Shown here in pieces: positions 16,447 through 27,463 of a stretch of 64,000 nucleotides of DNA. The translations under genes were made by a program, and so were the position numbers. Numbering within the stretch: position 1 is the stretch's first letter; every line of letters starts with the position of its first letter. A model generated the notes under the pieces. The model did no database searches. It saw nothing but the letters and a program-made list of their open reading frames with translations, and was not told the origin of the DNA. Source of the DNA: Promicromonospora panici (GTDB lineage: Bacteria; Actinomycetota; Actinomycetes; Actinomycetales; Cellulomonadaceae); NCBI RefSeq assembly GCF_900608595.1, contig NZ_UWYY01000001.1:124001-188000 (forward strand), in the 5' to 3' direction.

Positions 16447-16481
16447 TTGACAGATGGCGCACTGGCCTATTGGCTAGGCCA
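16447..16481. promoter_or_regulatory. Promoter -35 and palindromic GntR-type operator
   Basis: A consensus -35 hexamer TTGACA (16447-16452) points toward the carrier operon. Ten bases later lies the perfect inverted repeat TGGCCTA-TTGGC-TAGGCCA (16463-16481), which covers the expected -10 region. A repressor bound there would block the promoter, and inducer release would open it. The assignment to the divergent GntR protein is inferred. Confidence 0.65.
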
Positions 16482-16539
16482 CTGATCCATCGCGCCTCGT
16501 CGGTCAAAGGTGTCCGCCGCGATGGGAAGAGGAGTTGTC

Positions 16540-17862
16540 ATGGGTCCTGAGTGGATCGCGATCATCGCGCTCGTCGCGTTGTTCGTCGCCGGGACGGTGC
16601 TGCCGATCAACATGGGCGCGCTCGCCTACGTCGCGGCCTGGTTCGTCGGCGTCTTCGCGCTGCACATGGATGAGAAGGAGATCCTGGGCGGCATCAGCGC
16701 CGATCTCGTCCTCACCCTCATCGGTGTCACCTACCTGTTCTCCATCGCCAAGAACAACGGCACCGTCGACCTCATAGTCGCCAAGGCCATCCAAGCGGTC
16801 GGGGGCCGGGTGGCGCTCATCCCCTGGGTCATGTTCGCGGTGACCGCGCTGCTCACCGCCATCGGCGCGGCCAGCCCGGCGGCCTGCGCGATCATCGGCC
16901 CTGTCGCGCTCGGGTTCGCCCGCCGCTACAAGATCAACCCGCTCATGATGGGCATGTTCGTGGTGCACGGCGCCCAGGGCGGCGGGTTCTCCCCGATCAG
17001 CATCTACGGCACCATCACCAACTCGGTCATGGCCGACGTCGGCTACGAGGGCACCGAGATGGGCGTCTTCATCGCCTCCCTCGCCGTCAACACCGCGATG
17101 GCCGTGATCCTGTTCTTCGCACTCGGCGGGCGCCAGCTCATGCAGGAGCGGGTCGACCCGGCCGACGCGGCCGGCCACGTCGTCGACGACCTGCACAAGG
17201 GCGGGCAGTCGGTGACCGTCAGCGGCCAGGGCGCCGGCGTCTCGACCATGACCCGGGCCGTAGGCGTGCGCCGCGACCACGTGCTGACTCTCGTCGCCTT
17301 CGCCGCGGTCGCCACCACCGCCCTCGCGTTCGACCAGAACATCGGCTTCGTGTCGATCACCGCGGCGGTCGTGCTCGCGATGCTGTCCCCGCAGCAGCAC
17401 AAGGACGCCGTCAAGCAGATCGCGTGGCCCACCGTGCTGCTCGTCGCGGGCGTGAGCACCTACGCCACGATCCTCACCGAGGCCGGCTCGCCCGAGTACA
17501 TCGGGAACTGGGCCGCAGGCCTGGGCATCGCCGCCATCGGCGCCCTGATCCTCTGCTACGTCGGCGGCATCGCCTCGGCGTTCGCGTCGTCGACGGCGCT
17601 GCTGCCGGTGATCATCCCGATCGCCGTGCCGCTCATCGCCGGCGGCGGCGTCAGCCCCTGGGCGATGGCGGCCGCCCTGGCTGTCTCGTCGACCATCGTC
17701 GACGTCAGCCCTTTCTCCACGAACGGAGCCCTGATGCTCGCCAACCGCCCGGACACGATCTCCGAGCAGGCCTACTACAAGCAGATCCTCAACTACGCCA
17801 TCATCGTCACTCTCGCGGGGCCGCTGCTGGTGTGGGGCATCCTCGTCCTGCCGGGCTGGTGA
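16540..17862 (+). CDS. MatC-like dicarboxylate carrier (SLC13-type permease)
   Basis: 440-residue secondary transporter with about 11-12 membrane segments. The ATG at 16540 is chosen because AGAGGAG lies at 16528-16534. The N-terminal half carries features of the MatC dicarboxylate-carrier family: LGGISADLVLTLIGVTYLFSI and GGRVALIPWVMFAVTALL. The C-terminal half has SSTALLPVIIPIAVPLIAGG and VDVSPFSTNGALMLANRP, the sodium/dicarboxylate exchanger signature region. It heads an operon with a CoA-transferase and a carboxyltransferase. Uptake of malonate or a related dicarboxylate is a good hypothesis. Confidence 0.83.
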   Translation: MGPEWIAIIALVALFVAGTVLPINMGALAYVAAWFVGVFALHMDEKEILGGISADLVLTLIGVTYLFSIAKNNGTVDLIVAKAIQAVGGRVALIPWVMFAVTALLTAIGAASPAACAIIGPVALGFARRYKINPLMMGMFVVHGAQGGGFSPISIYGTITNSVMADVGYEGTEMGVFIASLAVNTAMAVILFFALGGRQLMQERVDPADAAGHVVDDLHKGGQSVTVSGQGAGVSTMTRAVGVRRDHVLTLVAFAAVATTALAFDQNIGFVSITAAVVLAMLSPQQHKDAVKQIAWPTVLLVAGVSTYATILTEAGSPEYIGNWAAGLGIAAIGALILCYVGGIASAFASSTALLPVIIPIAVPLIAGGGVSPWAMAAALAVSSTIVDVSPFSTNGALMLANRPDTISEQAYYKQILNYAIIVTLAGPLLVWGILVLPGW

Positions 17863-17867
17863 GCACG

Positions 17868-19067
17868 ATGACCGGACCCCTGGACGACGTCGTCGTCGTC
17901 GACCTCTCCCGGGCGCTCGCCGGGCCCCACGCCACGATGATGCTCGGCGACCTGGGCGCTCGCGTCGTCAAGGTGGAGGTGCCCGACCGCGGCGACGACA
18001 CGCGCGGCTGGGGCCCGCCGTTCGTCGGGGAGGAGGGAGAGCGCGAGTCGACGTACTTTCTGTCGGCCAACCGCAACAAGGAGTCGATAGCGCTCGACCT
18101 CAAGGGTGATGCCGGCCGGGCGACGCTCCTCGCACTCGTCGACCGCGCCGACGTGCTCGTGGAGAACTTCCGGCCCGGCGTGCTGGACCGGCTCGGGCTC
18201 GGCGTCGACACGCTGCTCGAGCGCAACCCGCGCCTGGTGGTGCTCTCGATCACCGGGTTCGGGCACGACGGCCCGGAGGGCGGCCGCGCCGGGTACGACC
18301 AGATCGCCCAGGGTGAGGCCGGGCTGATGTCGCTGACCGGGTCCGGTCCCGACGACCCGCAGCGGGTCGGCGTGCCGATCGGCGACCTCCTCGCCGGGAT
18401 CTACGGCGCGTACGGCGTGCTCGCGGCGCTGCACGAGCGGCACGCCACCGGCGTCGGGCAGGTGGTGCGGACGTCGCTGCTCGCCGCCGTCACCGGGGTG
18501 CACGCGTTCCAGGGCACCCGGTGGACCGTCGCCGGGGAGGTGGGGCACGCGCAGGGCAACCACCACCCTTCCATAGCGCCGTACGGCCTGTTCCGCTGCC
18601 GTGACGGCGCCGTCCAGATAGCAGTCGGCTCCGAGACGCTGTGGCAGCGGCTCTGCCTGGCCCTCGGGCTCGACGCCGACGCGGAGGGCATGCGGGACAA
18701 CGCCGAGCGGGTGGCCCACCGCGACCAGGTCATCGAGACGATCGAGACGGCGTTCGCCGAGCTCGACGCCGACCCGCTGCTGACCCGGCTCGCCGACGCC
18801 GGGATCCCGGCGGGCCGGGTGCGTACGCTCGACGAGGTGTACGCATGGGAGCAGACGGCGAGCCAGGGCCTGCTGGTGGACGTGAAGCACACGAGCCTCG
18901 GTACGGTGACGCTGCCCGGCCCGCCGCTGCGGTTCTTCGACCCGTCCGGCGCCGAGGTCACGCGTCGGGACCACCAGGCGCCCCCGGTGCTGGACGAGCA
19001 CGCCGCCCGGATCCGGGCCTGGCTCGACATGTCGAGGCCCGGCTCCGGGGCCGAGGCAGGTCGATGA
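17868..19067 (+). CDS. CaiB/BaiF-family (type III) CoA-transferase
   Basis: 399 residues from ATG 17868, with GGTGAG just upstream; a GTG at 17859 overlapping the previous stop is an alternative. Family motifs are clear: VVDLSRALAGPHATMMLGDLGARVVKVE, then LDLKGDAGRATLLALVDRADVLVENFRPGV and ITGFGHDGPEGGRAGYDQIAQGEAGLM. These enzymes transfer CoA between carboxylic acids through an aspartyl-CoA thioester. Between a dicarboxylate carrier and a carboxyltransferase, the likely role is activating the imported acid to its CoA thioester. Confidence 0.9.
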   Translation: MTGPLDDVVVVDLSRALAGPHATMMLGDLGARVVKVEVPDRGDDTRGWGPPFVGEEGERESTYFLSANRNKESIALDLKGDAGRATLLALVDRADVLVENFRPGVLDRLGLGVDTLLERNPRLVVLSITGFGHDGPEGGRAGYDQIAQGEAGLMSLTGSGPDDPQRVGVPIGDLLAGIYGAYGVLAALHERHATGVGQVVRTSLLAAVTGVHAFQGTRWTVAGEVGHAQGNHHPSIAPYGLFRCRDGAVQIAVGSETLWQRLCLALGLDADAEGMRDNAERVAHRDQVIETIETAFAELDADPLLTRLADAGIPAGRVRTLDEVYAWEQTASQGLLVDVKHTSLGTVTLPGPPLRFFDPSGAEVTRRDHQAPPVLDEHAARIRAWLDMSRPGSGAEAGR

Positions 19068-20482
19068 CCCGCCGCTGGACGGCCCGCGAGCTGCTCGACC
19101 TGGTCCTCGACCAGGGCAGCTTCGAGTCCTGGGACGAGCCGGTCGACACGTCCGGGCACCCGGCGGAGTACCGGGCGGTCCTGGCGAAGGCGGCCGAGAA
19201 GGCGGGCACCGACGAGTCGGTGCTCACCGGCCGCGGGTGTGTCCGGGGCCGGCCCGTGGTGGTCGTCGTCAACGAGTTCCGGTTCCTCGGCGGCTCCATC
19301 GGCCGGGCCGCGGCCCAGCGGATCACCGCCGCCGTCCGGCACGCGACGGCGGAACGCCTGCCGCTCCTGGCGACCACGGCGTCCGGCGGCACCCGGATGC
19401 AGGAGGGCACGCCCGCGTTCCTGCGGATGGTCGAGATCTCCCGCGCCGTCATGGACCACCGCGACGCCGGCCTGCCGTACCTCGTGTACCTGCGGCACCC
19501 CACCACCGGCGGCGTGTACGCGTCGTGGGGCTCGCTCGCGCACCTCACCGTCGCCGAACCGGGGGCGCTCATCGGGTTCCTCGGGCCGCGCGTGGTCGAG
19601 GCCCTGACGGGCAAGGCCCTGCCCGACGGCGTCCAGTCCGCCGAGAACCTCGCCGCCAAGGGCGTGCTCGACGGCGTCGTCGCGCCCGAGAACCTGCCCG
19701 CTCTGGTGGAGCGGGCGCTCGCGGTGCTCGTGGACCCGCCGTCGGCGCCGTCCCTGCCCCGCCGGGAGGGCGAGCCGTCCGGCACGACGTCCGCCTGGGA
19801 CTCCGTGACCCGGACCCGGGCCGAGGGCCGGGTGGGCGTGCGTGACCTGCTGCGCTACGGGGCATCAGGGACCGTCCGGTTGTCCGGGACGGACGAGGGC
19901 GAGCGCGACGAGTCGATGCTGGTCGCGCTCACGCGGCTGGACGGGCGGCCGTGCCTGCTCGTCGGGCAGGACCGGACCCGGCAGACCGAGAGCACCCCGA
20001 TGGGGCCCGCCGCGCTGCGCGTGGCGCGCCGCGCGATGGGGCTGGCCGAGGAACTGCGGCTGCCCCTGGTCGCGGTGATCGACACCCCGGGCGCCGAGCT
20101 CTCGCAGGACGCCGAGGAAGGTGCGATCGCCGGCGAGATCGCGCGCTGCATGGCGGCGCTCACCCGGATGACGGTGCCGACCCTGTCGGTCATCCTCGGT
20201 CAGGGCTGCGGCGGCGGGGCGCTCGCGCTGCTGCCGGCCCAGGCGGTGATCGCGGCGGAGCACGCCTGGCTGTCGCCGCTCCCGCCCGAGGGGGCGAGCG
20301 TCATCGTGCACGGGGACACCGCGCACGCGGCGCAGATGGCAGAGGCGCAGCACATCCGGGCCGTCGACCTGCTCGCCGAGGGCGCGGTGCAGCGCGTGGT
20401 CCCGGAGTACGACGGCGACAGCGCACGGGACGTAGCTGTGGCGGTAGCGGCGGAATGCGCTGCGATGCTGCGGGACCTGTGA
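19064..20482 (+). CDS. Fused carboxyltransferase (AccD-AccA type), candidate malonyl-CoA decarboxylase
   Basis: 472 residues, ATGA overlap with the CoA-transferase. Two crotonase-fold halves are fused. The first (~60-230) is AccD/MdcD-like with TASGGTRMQEG and YLRHPTTGGVYASWGSLAH. The second (~260-470) is AccA/MdcE-like with IDTPGAELSQDAEEGAIAGEI and GQGCGGGALALLPAQ, an oxyanion-type glycine run. There is no biotin carboxylase or biotin carrier gene nearby. Like the beta-gamma pair of biotin-independent malonate decarboxylase, it could decarboxylate malonyl-CoA made by its neighbour; a conventional transcarboxylase role with distant partners is the alternative. Confidence 0.82.
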   Translation: MTRRWTARELLDLVLDQGSFESWDEPVDTSGHPAEYRAVLAKAAEKAGTDESVLTGRGCVRGRPVVVVVNEFRFLGGSIGRAAAQRITAAVRHATAERLPLLATTASGGTRMQEGTPAFLRMVEISRAVMDHRDAGLPYLVYLRHPTTGGVYASWGSLAHLTVAEPGALIGFLGPRVVEALTGKALPDGVQSAENLAAKGVLDGVVAPENLPALVERALAVLVDPPSAPSLPRREGEPSGTTSAWDSVTRTRAEGRVGVRDLLRYGASGTVRLSGTDEGERDESMLVALTRLDGRPCLLVGQDRTRQTESTPMGPAALRVARRAMGLAEELRLPLVAVIDTPGAELSQDAEEGAIAGEIARCMAALTRMTVPTLSVILGQGCGGGALALLPAQAVIAAEHAWLSPLPPEGASVIVHGDTAHAAQMAEAQHIRAVDLLAEGAVQRVVPEYDGDSARDVAVAVAAECAAMLRDL

Positions 20483-20490
20483 GCTGCACC

Positions 20491-20526
20491 GAGCTGCTGT
20501 GACGGCCCGAGCTGCTGTGACGGCCC
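20491..20526. repeat. Two perfect 18-bp tandem copies
   Basis: The unit GAGCTGCTGTGACGGCCC occurs twice in a row just after the carboxyltransferase stop, with a partial copy on each side. It contains an in-frame-looking stop (TGTGA) resembling the end of the gene, so it may be a small slippage duplication of the 3' end. No function is evident. Confidence 0.75.
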
Positions 20527-20624
20527 GAGCGGTGCCGAGCGGCGGCAGCTGATCAGCACAGCTCCCAGGTGACCACGGGCTTCGCCGCCGACTGCAGATC
20601 TAGCCGCGGACGCAGATATCGACC

Positions 20625-20671
20625 GCAGACCTGGTTGCGGTTAGAGGCCCGCAAACCGCAACCAAGTCTGC
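20625..20671. repeat. Palindrome at a convergent junction (AAGTCTGCA family)
   Basis: An 18-bp stem (20625-20642 with 20654-20671, one G-T pair) with an 11-base loop, between the convergent carboxyltransferase and ArsR-like genes. The 3' arm motif AAGTCTGCA recurs at 20694-20702 and 20732-20740; the last copy lies at the end of the ArsR-like gene, next to its stop codon (20730-20732). Bidirectional terminator function is inferred. Confidence 0.75.
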
Positions 20672-20729
20672 AGCCGTCGGCCGGGCGTGAGAAAAGTCTG
20701 CAGTAGGAGCTTGTCCGTGAGGCGGTCGT

Positions 20730-21737
20730 TCAAGTCTGCAACCGGTGATCCGGCCGGGCGCCGTCGAGCAATGCCCGGCCCAGAGGCGTCGTTTCGTAGA
20801 GGACGCGGCGGCCATGGCGTTGGCCGCTGATCAGGCCGTTGGCGCGCAGCACAGCCAGGTGCTGGGCTACGGCGCTCGGCGTCGTGCCGAGCTCCCGGGC
20901 GAGGTCCGTCGTCGTGGACGGTGAGAGCAGTGCGCGAAGCAGGCCCGCCTTGCTCCGGCCGAGGAGCCGTGCGGTGTCGCGCGGGACGGGTGACCGGTCG
21001 AGCGACCGGGCGAGGCGCCCTGTCCCCCGGCAGGGGTAGCGCAGGGTGGTCCGGGTGGTGGTGTTTCGCTTGACGACGACTCGGTCGGGGCCGAGCGCGA
21101 CCGGGAGCAGTACCAGTCCTCCGCGCGCCGCGGGGGTCGTGCCACCGCGCTGATCAGCCCGGAAGGTCAGGCGCCCGGCCGACCAGACGACGTCGGGATG
21201 CAGATCCTCGAACAGCTTGGCGGCACCGCCGGAGGTGAGCTGCGCGGCCCGGTGCGCGATATCGCTCTCCAGCAGCGCGCGGATCCGCCGCCAGTGCGGG
21301 CGGACGAGGTAGTCGTGGGCGTCGTGGAGCTCCGCCGCGATGGCGGCGAGCTGCTCGGCCGGTGCCTCGGCCAGTTCTTGGGCCGCCGGGGGCGGCTCGT
21401 CTCCGAACACGCGGTGCAGGCTCTCGACCACCTCCTCGGGCGTCGTTCGCTGCATGGCCTCGAGGTCGTCGTTGATGCTGGTGCGAGTGGTGGCGGGGGC
21501 CGGAAGCAGGAACTGGGGCCACCCGGGCCGGCCGGTGACGAGCAGCGGCCACGCCGCCGCGAGCCGCAGCGGTCGGAGCGCCAGTCGTTCTCGGGCCCAC
21601 TCGACCCACCAGCGGGTGCGCGGGTCCGAACCGGGTTCCGCGAGCTGCTGGAGCCCGGAGATCGTCTCGGCGAGCGGGGAGACGGCGAACCGGGTGCCCG
21701 CGAGGTCGTCCGCACTGATCTCGATGCTGAGGGACAC
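20730..21737 (-). CDS. ArsR-like regulator with DUF5937-type N-terminal region (copy 1)
   Basis: 335 residues. The C-terminal winged helix is SKAGLLRALLSPSTTTDLARELGTTP followed by SAVAQHLAVLRANGLISGQRHG. The first ~230 residues form the long N-terminal region seen in actinobacterial DUF5937/ArsR proteins, beginning IEISADDLAGTRFAVSPLAETISGL and containing EDLHPDVVWSAGRLTFRA. It is divergent from an MFS transporter, 67 bp apart, which it probably represses. A second protein of the same architecture lies at 27464-28531. Confidence 0.85.
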   Translation of the reverse strand: MSLSIEISADDLAGTRFAVSPLAETISGLQQLAEPGSDPRTRWWVEWARERLALRPLRLAAAWPLLVTGRPGWPQFLLPAPATTRTSINDDLEAMQRTTPEEVVESLHRVFGDEPPPAAQELAEAPAEQLAAIAAELHDAHDYLVRPHWRRIRALLESDIAHRAAQLTSGGAAKLFEDLHPDVVWSAGRLTFRADQRGGTTPAARGGLVLLPVALGPDRVVVKRNTTTRTTLRYPCRGTGRLARSLDRSPVPRDTARLLGRSKAGLLRALLSPSTTTDLARELGTTPSAVAQHLAVLRANGLISGQRHGRRVLYETTPLGRALLDGARPDHRLQT

Positions 21738-21751
21738 AGCCCCGATTATGT

Positions 21752-21762
21752 AGCGCAGCGCT
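21752..21762. promoter_or_regulatory. Small palindrome in the ArsR/MFS divergent promoter
   Basis: AGCGC-A-GCGCT lies in the 67-bp gap between the divergent regulator and transporter genes, next to an AT-rich TTATGTAG stretch that could supply a -10 element. It is a plausible operator but too short to be sure. Confidence 0.35.
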
Positions 21763-21804
21763 CAACCGTGGTGGGCCGGCCGGCGGTGCCCGCACGCTCC
21801 CGGC

Positions 21805-23028
21805 ATGACATCCGAAGAGCGGTTGCCGGCCCGGTACTGGCGGCTGTGGTGGGCCGGGGCGATCGACAACGTCGGCAACGGCGCGTTCGTGACGGCGCTG
21901 CCGCTGCTCGCCGTCACGCTCACCACGGACCCCCGGCTGATCTCGATGGTCGCTGCCGCGAGCTTCGTGCCGTGGCTGCTGTTCTCGCTCCCGGTCGGTG
22001 CGCGCGTGGACCGGCACAGCCGGGTCGACCTCATGCGCGGCGCGCAGCTGTTCCAGGCGGTGGTCGTCGCGGGGATCGTGATCCTGGTGGCCGCCGGTGC
22101 CATGAACATCGGAAGCCTGACCGCCGCGGCCTTCGCGATCGGCGTCGGCCAGGTCGTCTTCGGTATCGCGAGCCAGTCCGTGCTGCCGGAGATCGTCGAG
22201 ACCCGGCTGCTCGGGCCGGCCAACGCCCGCCAGTACCTGGCGACGACCATCGGGCAGAGCTTTCTCGGCCCGCCGGTCGGGAGTCTCCTGTTCGGCCTCG
22301 CGATCGCTCTGCCGTTCAGTCTCGACGTCGTGGCTCTCGTCGCCTCCGCGCTCCTACTGACGACCTTGCGCGGCACGTCCCGGCCGCGGCTGCGGGAAAC
22401 CGGACAGCCGGCACGACGTGCGATCACCGAGGGACTGCGCTGGCTCGTCCGCCATCGGCTGCTGCGCACGCTGGCCCTGCTGCTCGGCGTCAACACGTTC
22501 TGCTTCCAGCTCGGCAACGTCACGCTCGTGCTCCTGGCCACGCGCGAGCTCGGCGTCACCACGGCGGGCTACGGGCTGCTGCTGGCGGTGGCCGCCGTCG
22601 GCAGTGTTCTCGGTGGGCTGCTCACCGCGCGGCTCACACGGGTGCTCGGGCAGCTCCCCGTGCTCGCCGTCGCGCTGGCGATCAACGCCGTCGTCTTCGT
22701 CCTGCTGGGACTCAGCCCGAGCGCCTGGACGCTCGCGGCCCTGCTGGCTCTCAGCGGTCTGGTCACCGCGGTCTGGAACGTCGTCACGGTCACCCTGCGG
22801 CAGGAACTGGTCCCGCTCGATCTGCTCGGCCGGGTCAACAGCGTCTACCGCTTGCTCGGCTGGGGTCTCATCCCGCTGGGTGCGCTCGCCGGAGGTCTCA
22901 TCGCCCACGAGATCGGCATCCGGGCGGGCTATCCCGTCGCCGGGGCGCTTCGGGTGGTGGCGCTCGCGATCAGCCTGCCGCTGCTCGTGCGCGTCCACCG
23001 CCAGGGACCGCCGTCCGACGCGGACTGA
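21805..23028 (+). CDS. MFS transporter
   Basis: 407-residue major facilitator, 12 hydrophobic segments, starting MTSEERLPARYWRLWWAGAIDNVGNGAF. The N-terminal half has VPWLLFSLPVGARVDRHSRVDLMRG, the helix 2-3 signature loop, and the C-terminal half has LTARLTRVLGQLPVLAVAL. It is most like macrolide/enterobactin-type exporters (YfmO/Bcr-like MFS) by general layout. It is paired with a divergent ArsR-like regulator, so inducible efflux is likely; the substrate is unknown. Confidence 0.87.
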   Translation: MTSEERLPARYWRLWWAGAIDNVGNGAFVTALPLLAVTLTTDPRLISMVAAASFVPWLLFSLPVGARVDRHSRVDLMRGAQLFQAVVVAGIVILVAAGAMNIGSLTAAAFAIGVGQVVFGIASQSVLPEIVETRLLGPANARQYLATTIGQSFLGPPVGSLLFGLAIALPFSLDVVALVASALLLTTLRGTSRPRLRETGQPARRAITEGLRWLVRHRLLRTLALLLGVNTFCFQLGNVTLVLLATRELGVTTAGYGLLLAVAAVGSVLGGLLTARLTRVLGQLPVLAVALAINAVVFVLLGLSPSAWTLAALLALSGLVTAVWNVVTVTLRQELVPLDLLGRVNSVYRLLGWGLIPLGALAGGLIAHEIGIRAGYPVAGALRVVALAISLPLLVRVHRQGPPSDAD

Positions 23029-23053
23029 CCGACCGTTCGTCCCGACGTGCTCC

Positions 23054-23854
23054 TCAGTGGCGCTGCTTCTCGATGGCCTTGCGGATCTGCTGCGCGAGTG
23101 CGAACACGAGCAGGGCCGCGAACGCGATCGACGCGACGTTGTCGGGCAGCATCACCGACAGGCTGGCGCCGCCGAACGAGAAGCCCGACGCGACCAGGCC
23201 GATGAGCGCGGCAGTCTTCAGGCGGACCAGGCGGTTGCGGGCATTGACCCAGGTCCCCGAGATGGCAGTCGGGATCATCGCGACCAGGGACGTGCCCTTG
23301 GCGAGCGCGGGCGCGAAGTCGAACAGGGCGGAGAGGCCCGGCACGGCGAGCTGACCGCCGCCGATGCCGAGCAGGCCAGACGCGACACCCATGACGAGAC
23401 CGAGCCCGATCATCCCCGCGCCGTCGAGCACGCTGGGCAGCCCTTCGGCGGTGTCGACCGACGGCGGCTCGCCGAACCCGTCCAGCAGCGACCGCACGAT
23501 CCCCGCGACGAGTACCCCGACGAACAGCCAGCGCAGCAGGGTCTCAGGGACCCGGGCGAGCATCCGCGCCCCGACCACCGCGCCGATCACCGAGCCCACG
23601 ACGAGCAGCCCGGCTGCGATCAGGTCGACGGCGTCGTGCGTCAGGTACGGGATGGACCCGACGATCGCCGCCGGGAGGATCGCCGCGAGCGAGTAGGCGC
23701 TGGCCCGGCGTTGCGTCAGGCCGCCGAGCGAGGTCAGGAGAGGCACCATCACGATGCCACCGCCGAGGCCGAACAGCCCGGAGAAGGTCCCGCCGACGAT
23801 CCCCACGAGGACGGCGCGGGGAGGGGTCAGGGAGGCGTCAGTCTGGTCGGTCAC
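23054..23854 (-). CDS. TauE/SafE-family membrane permease (second in window)
   Basis: 266 residues from a GTG at 23854. Eight or so hydrophobic segments include the paired signatures [28 protein letters not shown] and [23 protein letters not shown]. These are closer to the classical family consensus than the gene at 14944-15705. Its start lies 17 bp inside the upstream phosphotransferase gene, so the two are translationally linked. The transported ion is unknown. It converges closely (25 bp) on the MFS gene with no palindrome between them. Confidence 0.88.
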   Translation of the reverse strand: MTDQTDASLTPPRAVLVGIVGGTFSGLFGLGGGIVMVPLLTSLGGLTQRRASAYSLAAILPAAIVGSIPYLTHDAVDLIAAGLLVVGSVIGAVVGARMLARVPETLLRWLFVGVLVAGIVRSLLDGFGEPPSVDTAEGLPSVLDGAGMIGLGLVMGVASGLLGIGGGQLAVPGLSALFDFAPALAKGTSLVAMIPTAISGTWVNARNRLVRLKTAALIGLVASGFSFGGASLSVMLPDNVASIAFAALLVFALAQQIRKAIEKQRH

Positions 23855-24395
23855 CCCGCGATGATCTCAGGTGAGCGGCGATGGTCCGCGCGCAGTCCAT
23901 GGACTCGGTGCTGGTCGTGTCGACCTCCAGGTCGTAGGTCACGCCCTTGTGGACGACGTCGGCCTGCTTCGCGGCCATGCCCGCCACCCGGTCGCCGCGG
24001 ACGGCCTCGCGGGACTCGGCGACCGCGGCGTCGCAGCGCACCCCCACCCAGAGCGTCGGCACGTCGCCCAGGGCATCCAGCCAGCCCTGCTGCGACGCCG
24101 CACCCCCGAGGAACACGTCGTCGACCACGATGTGCGCGCCCGTGCGCGCCATCGTGACCAGCCCGGCGATCCAGGCGTCCTGCAGTGCCATGAATTCCTG
24201 CCCGACGTCGACGCCGCCGTCGTCCGTGAACCCGATCCCGTCTCCGCCGGACGTCAGGCGGGCGGGCATCGCGTCGACGAGCGTGTCGATGCTGAGCGAG
24301 AGCCACGCGTCGGCGAGGACGGTCTGCAGGCTGCGCGCGATCCCGGACTTCCCGGAGCTCGAACCGCCGTTGAGAACGATGACCTGGGTGTTCAT
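23838..24395 (-). CDS. Chloramphenicol phosphotransferase-like P-loop kinase
   Basis: 185 residues. It has a P-loop GGSSSGKS at residues 10-17, and [10 protein letters not shown] with Asp37 follows, as in the Streptomyces chloramphenicol 3-O-phosphotransferase, where an aspartate near this position is the catalytic base. Other family segments are [31 protein letters not shown] and [28 protein letters not shown]. It may phosphorylate chloramphenicol or another small hydroxyl compound; resistance is not proven by sequence. It is divergent from clpB. Confidence 0.82.
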   Translation of the reverse strand: MNTQVIVLNGGSSSGKSGIARSLQTVLADAWLSLSIDTLVDAMPARLTSGGDGIGFTDDGGVDVGQEFMALQDAWIAGLVTMARTGAHIVVDDVFLGGAASQQGWLDALGDVPTLWVGVRCDAAVAESREAVRGDRVAGMAAKQADVVHKGVTYDLEVDTTSTESMDCARTIAAHLRSSRGDRPD

Positions 24396-24432
24396 GCGGC
24401 AACGGTACGAGTGTCGGTGGTGCGCGCTACAG

Positions 24433-24464
24433 TTGAATTCCAAGTTGAGCGGAATAGACTCAAC
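24433..24464 (+). promoter_or_regulatory. clpB promoter with HAIR (HspR) operator
   Basis: The inverted repeat GTTGAGC-N7-ACTCAAC (24444-24464) matches the HAIR consensus CTTGAGT-N7-ACTCAAG. A promoter is readable around it: -35 TTGAAT (24433-24438), 16-bp spacer, -10 TAGACT (24455-24460). HspR bound to HAIR would cover the promoter. HspR itself is not encoded in the window. Confidence 0.85.
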
Positions 24465-24511
24465 TTTGGCGCGGTTTCATCTCGTGCAGACTCAGCACTC
24501 TCGGAGGCTTC

Positions 24512-27139
<2,628 letters not shown>

Positions 27140-27146
27140 CCCAGCC

Positions 27147-27178
27147 GTCCGGTGTACGTCGGTCGGCGTACACCGGAC
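27147..27178. terminator. clpB terminator hairpin
   Basis: GTCCGGTGTACG (27147-27158) is perfectly complementary to 27167-27178, with an 8-base loop and a short CTTTT tract a few bases after the stem. It begins 8 bp after the clpB stop. Confidence 0.7.
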
Positions 27179-27463
27179 TACGCTTTTCGGTCGATGTGGA
27201 GTGCGGCGTCCGCCTGCCATCCTTGGTGGCTACGAGGGAACTACCGCGGGATCTGGTCGATCCGGCCGTCGGCAACGTCACCATGTGATGGTGTTGTGAA
27301 GGTGACTGCCCGATCGCCCAGAACCTGAAATCCCGCACGTCCCTCTGTGTGTGCGGGGTGAAACCGTGCGCGGCGTGCCGCGTACGTGCCCGGCACGGTC
27401 AGGGCGCGCGGGGGGCGAGCCGATGGGGGCCATGGGGAGAGGCGGACGGTCAGGGAGGGCCTG
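27179..27463 (+). promoter_or_regulatory. Upstream region of the second ArsR-like gene
   Basis: This non-coding stretch after the clpB terminator contains a perfect palindrome CACCAT-GTG-ATGGTG (27279-27293), a possible operator, and a purine-rich GGGAGGG ribosome site just before the ATG at 27464. I see no convincing small gene or RNA in it. Confidence 0.4.

Noticed and set aside
19064..20482. Propionyl-CoA or acetyl-CoA carboxylase complex
   Set aside because: No biotin carboxylase or biotin carrier gene is nearby and the two carboxyltransferase halves are fused, so a full carboxylase locus is not supported here.
23838..23854. Frameshift between the phosphotransferase and TauE genes
   Set aside because: Both proteins are complete at their ends; the 17-bp overlap is ordinary translational coupling.
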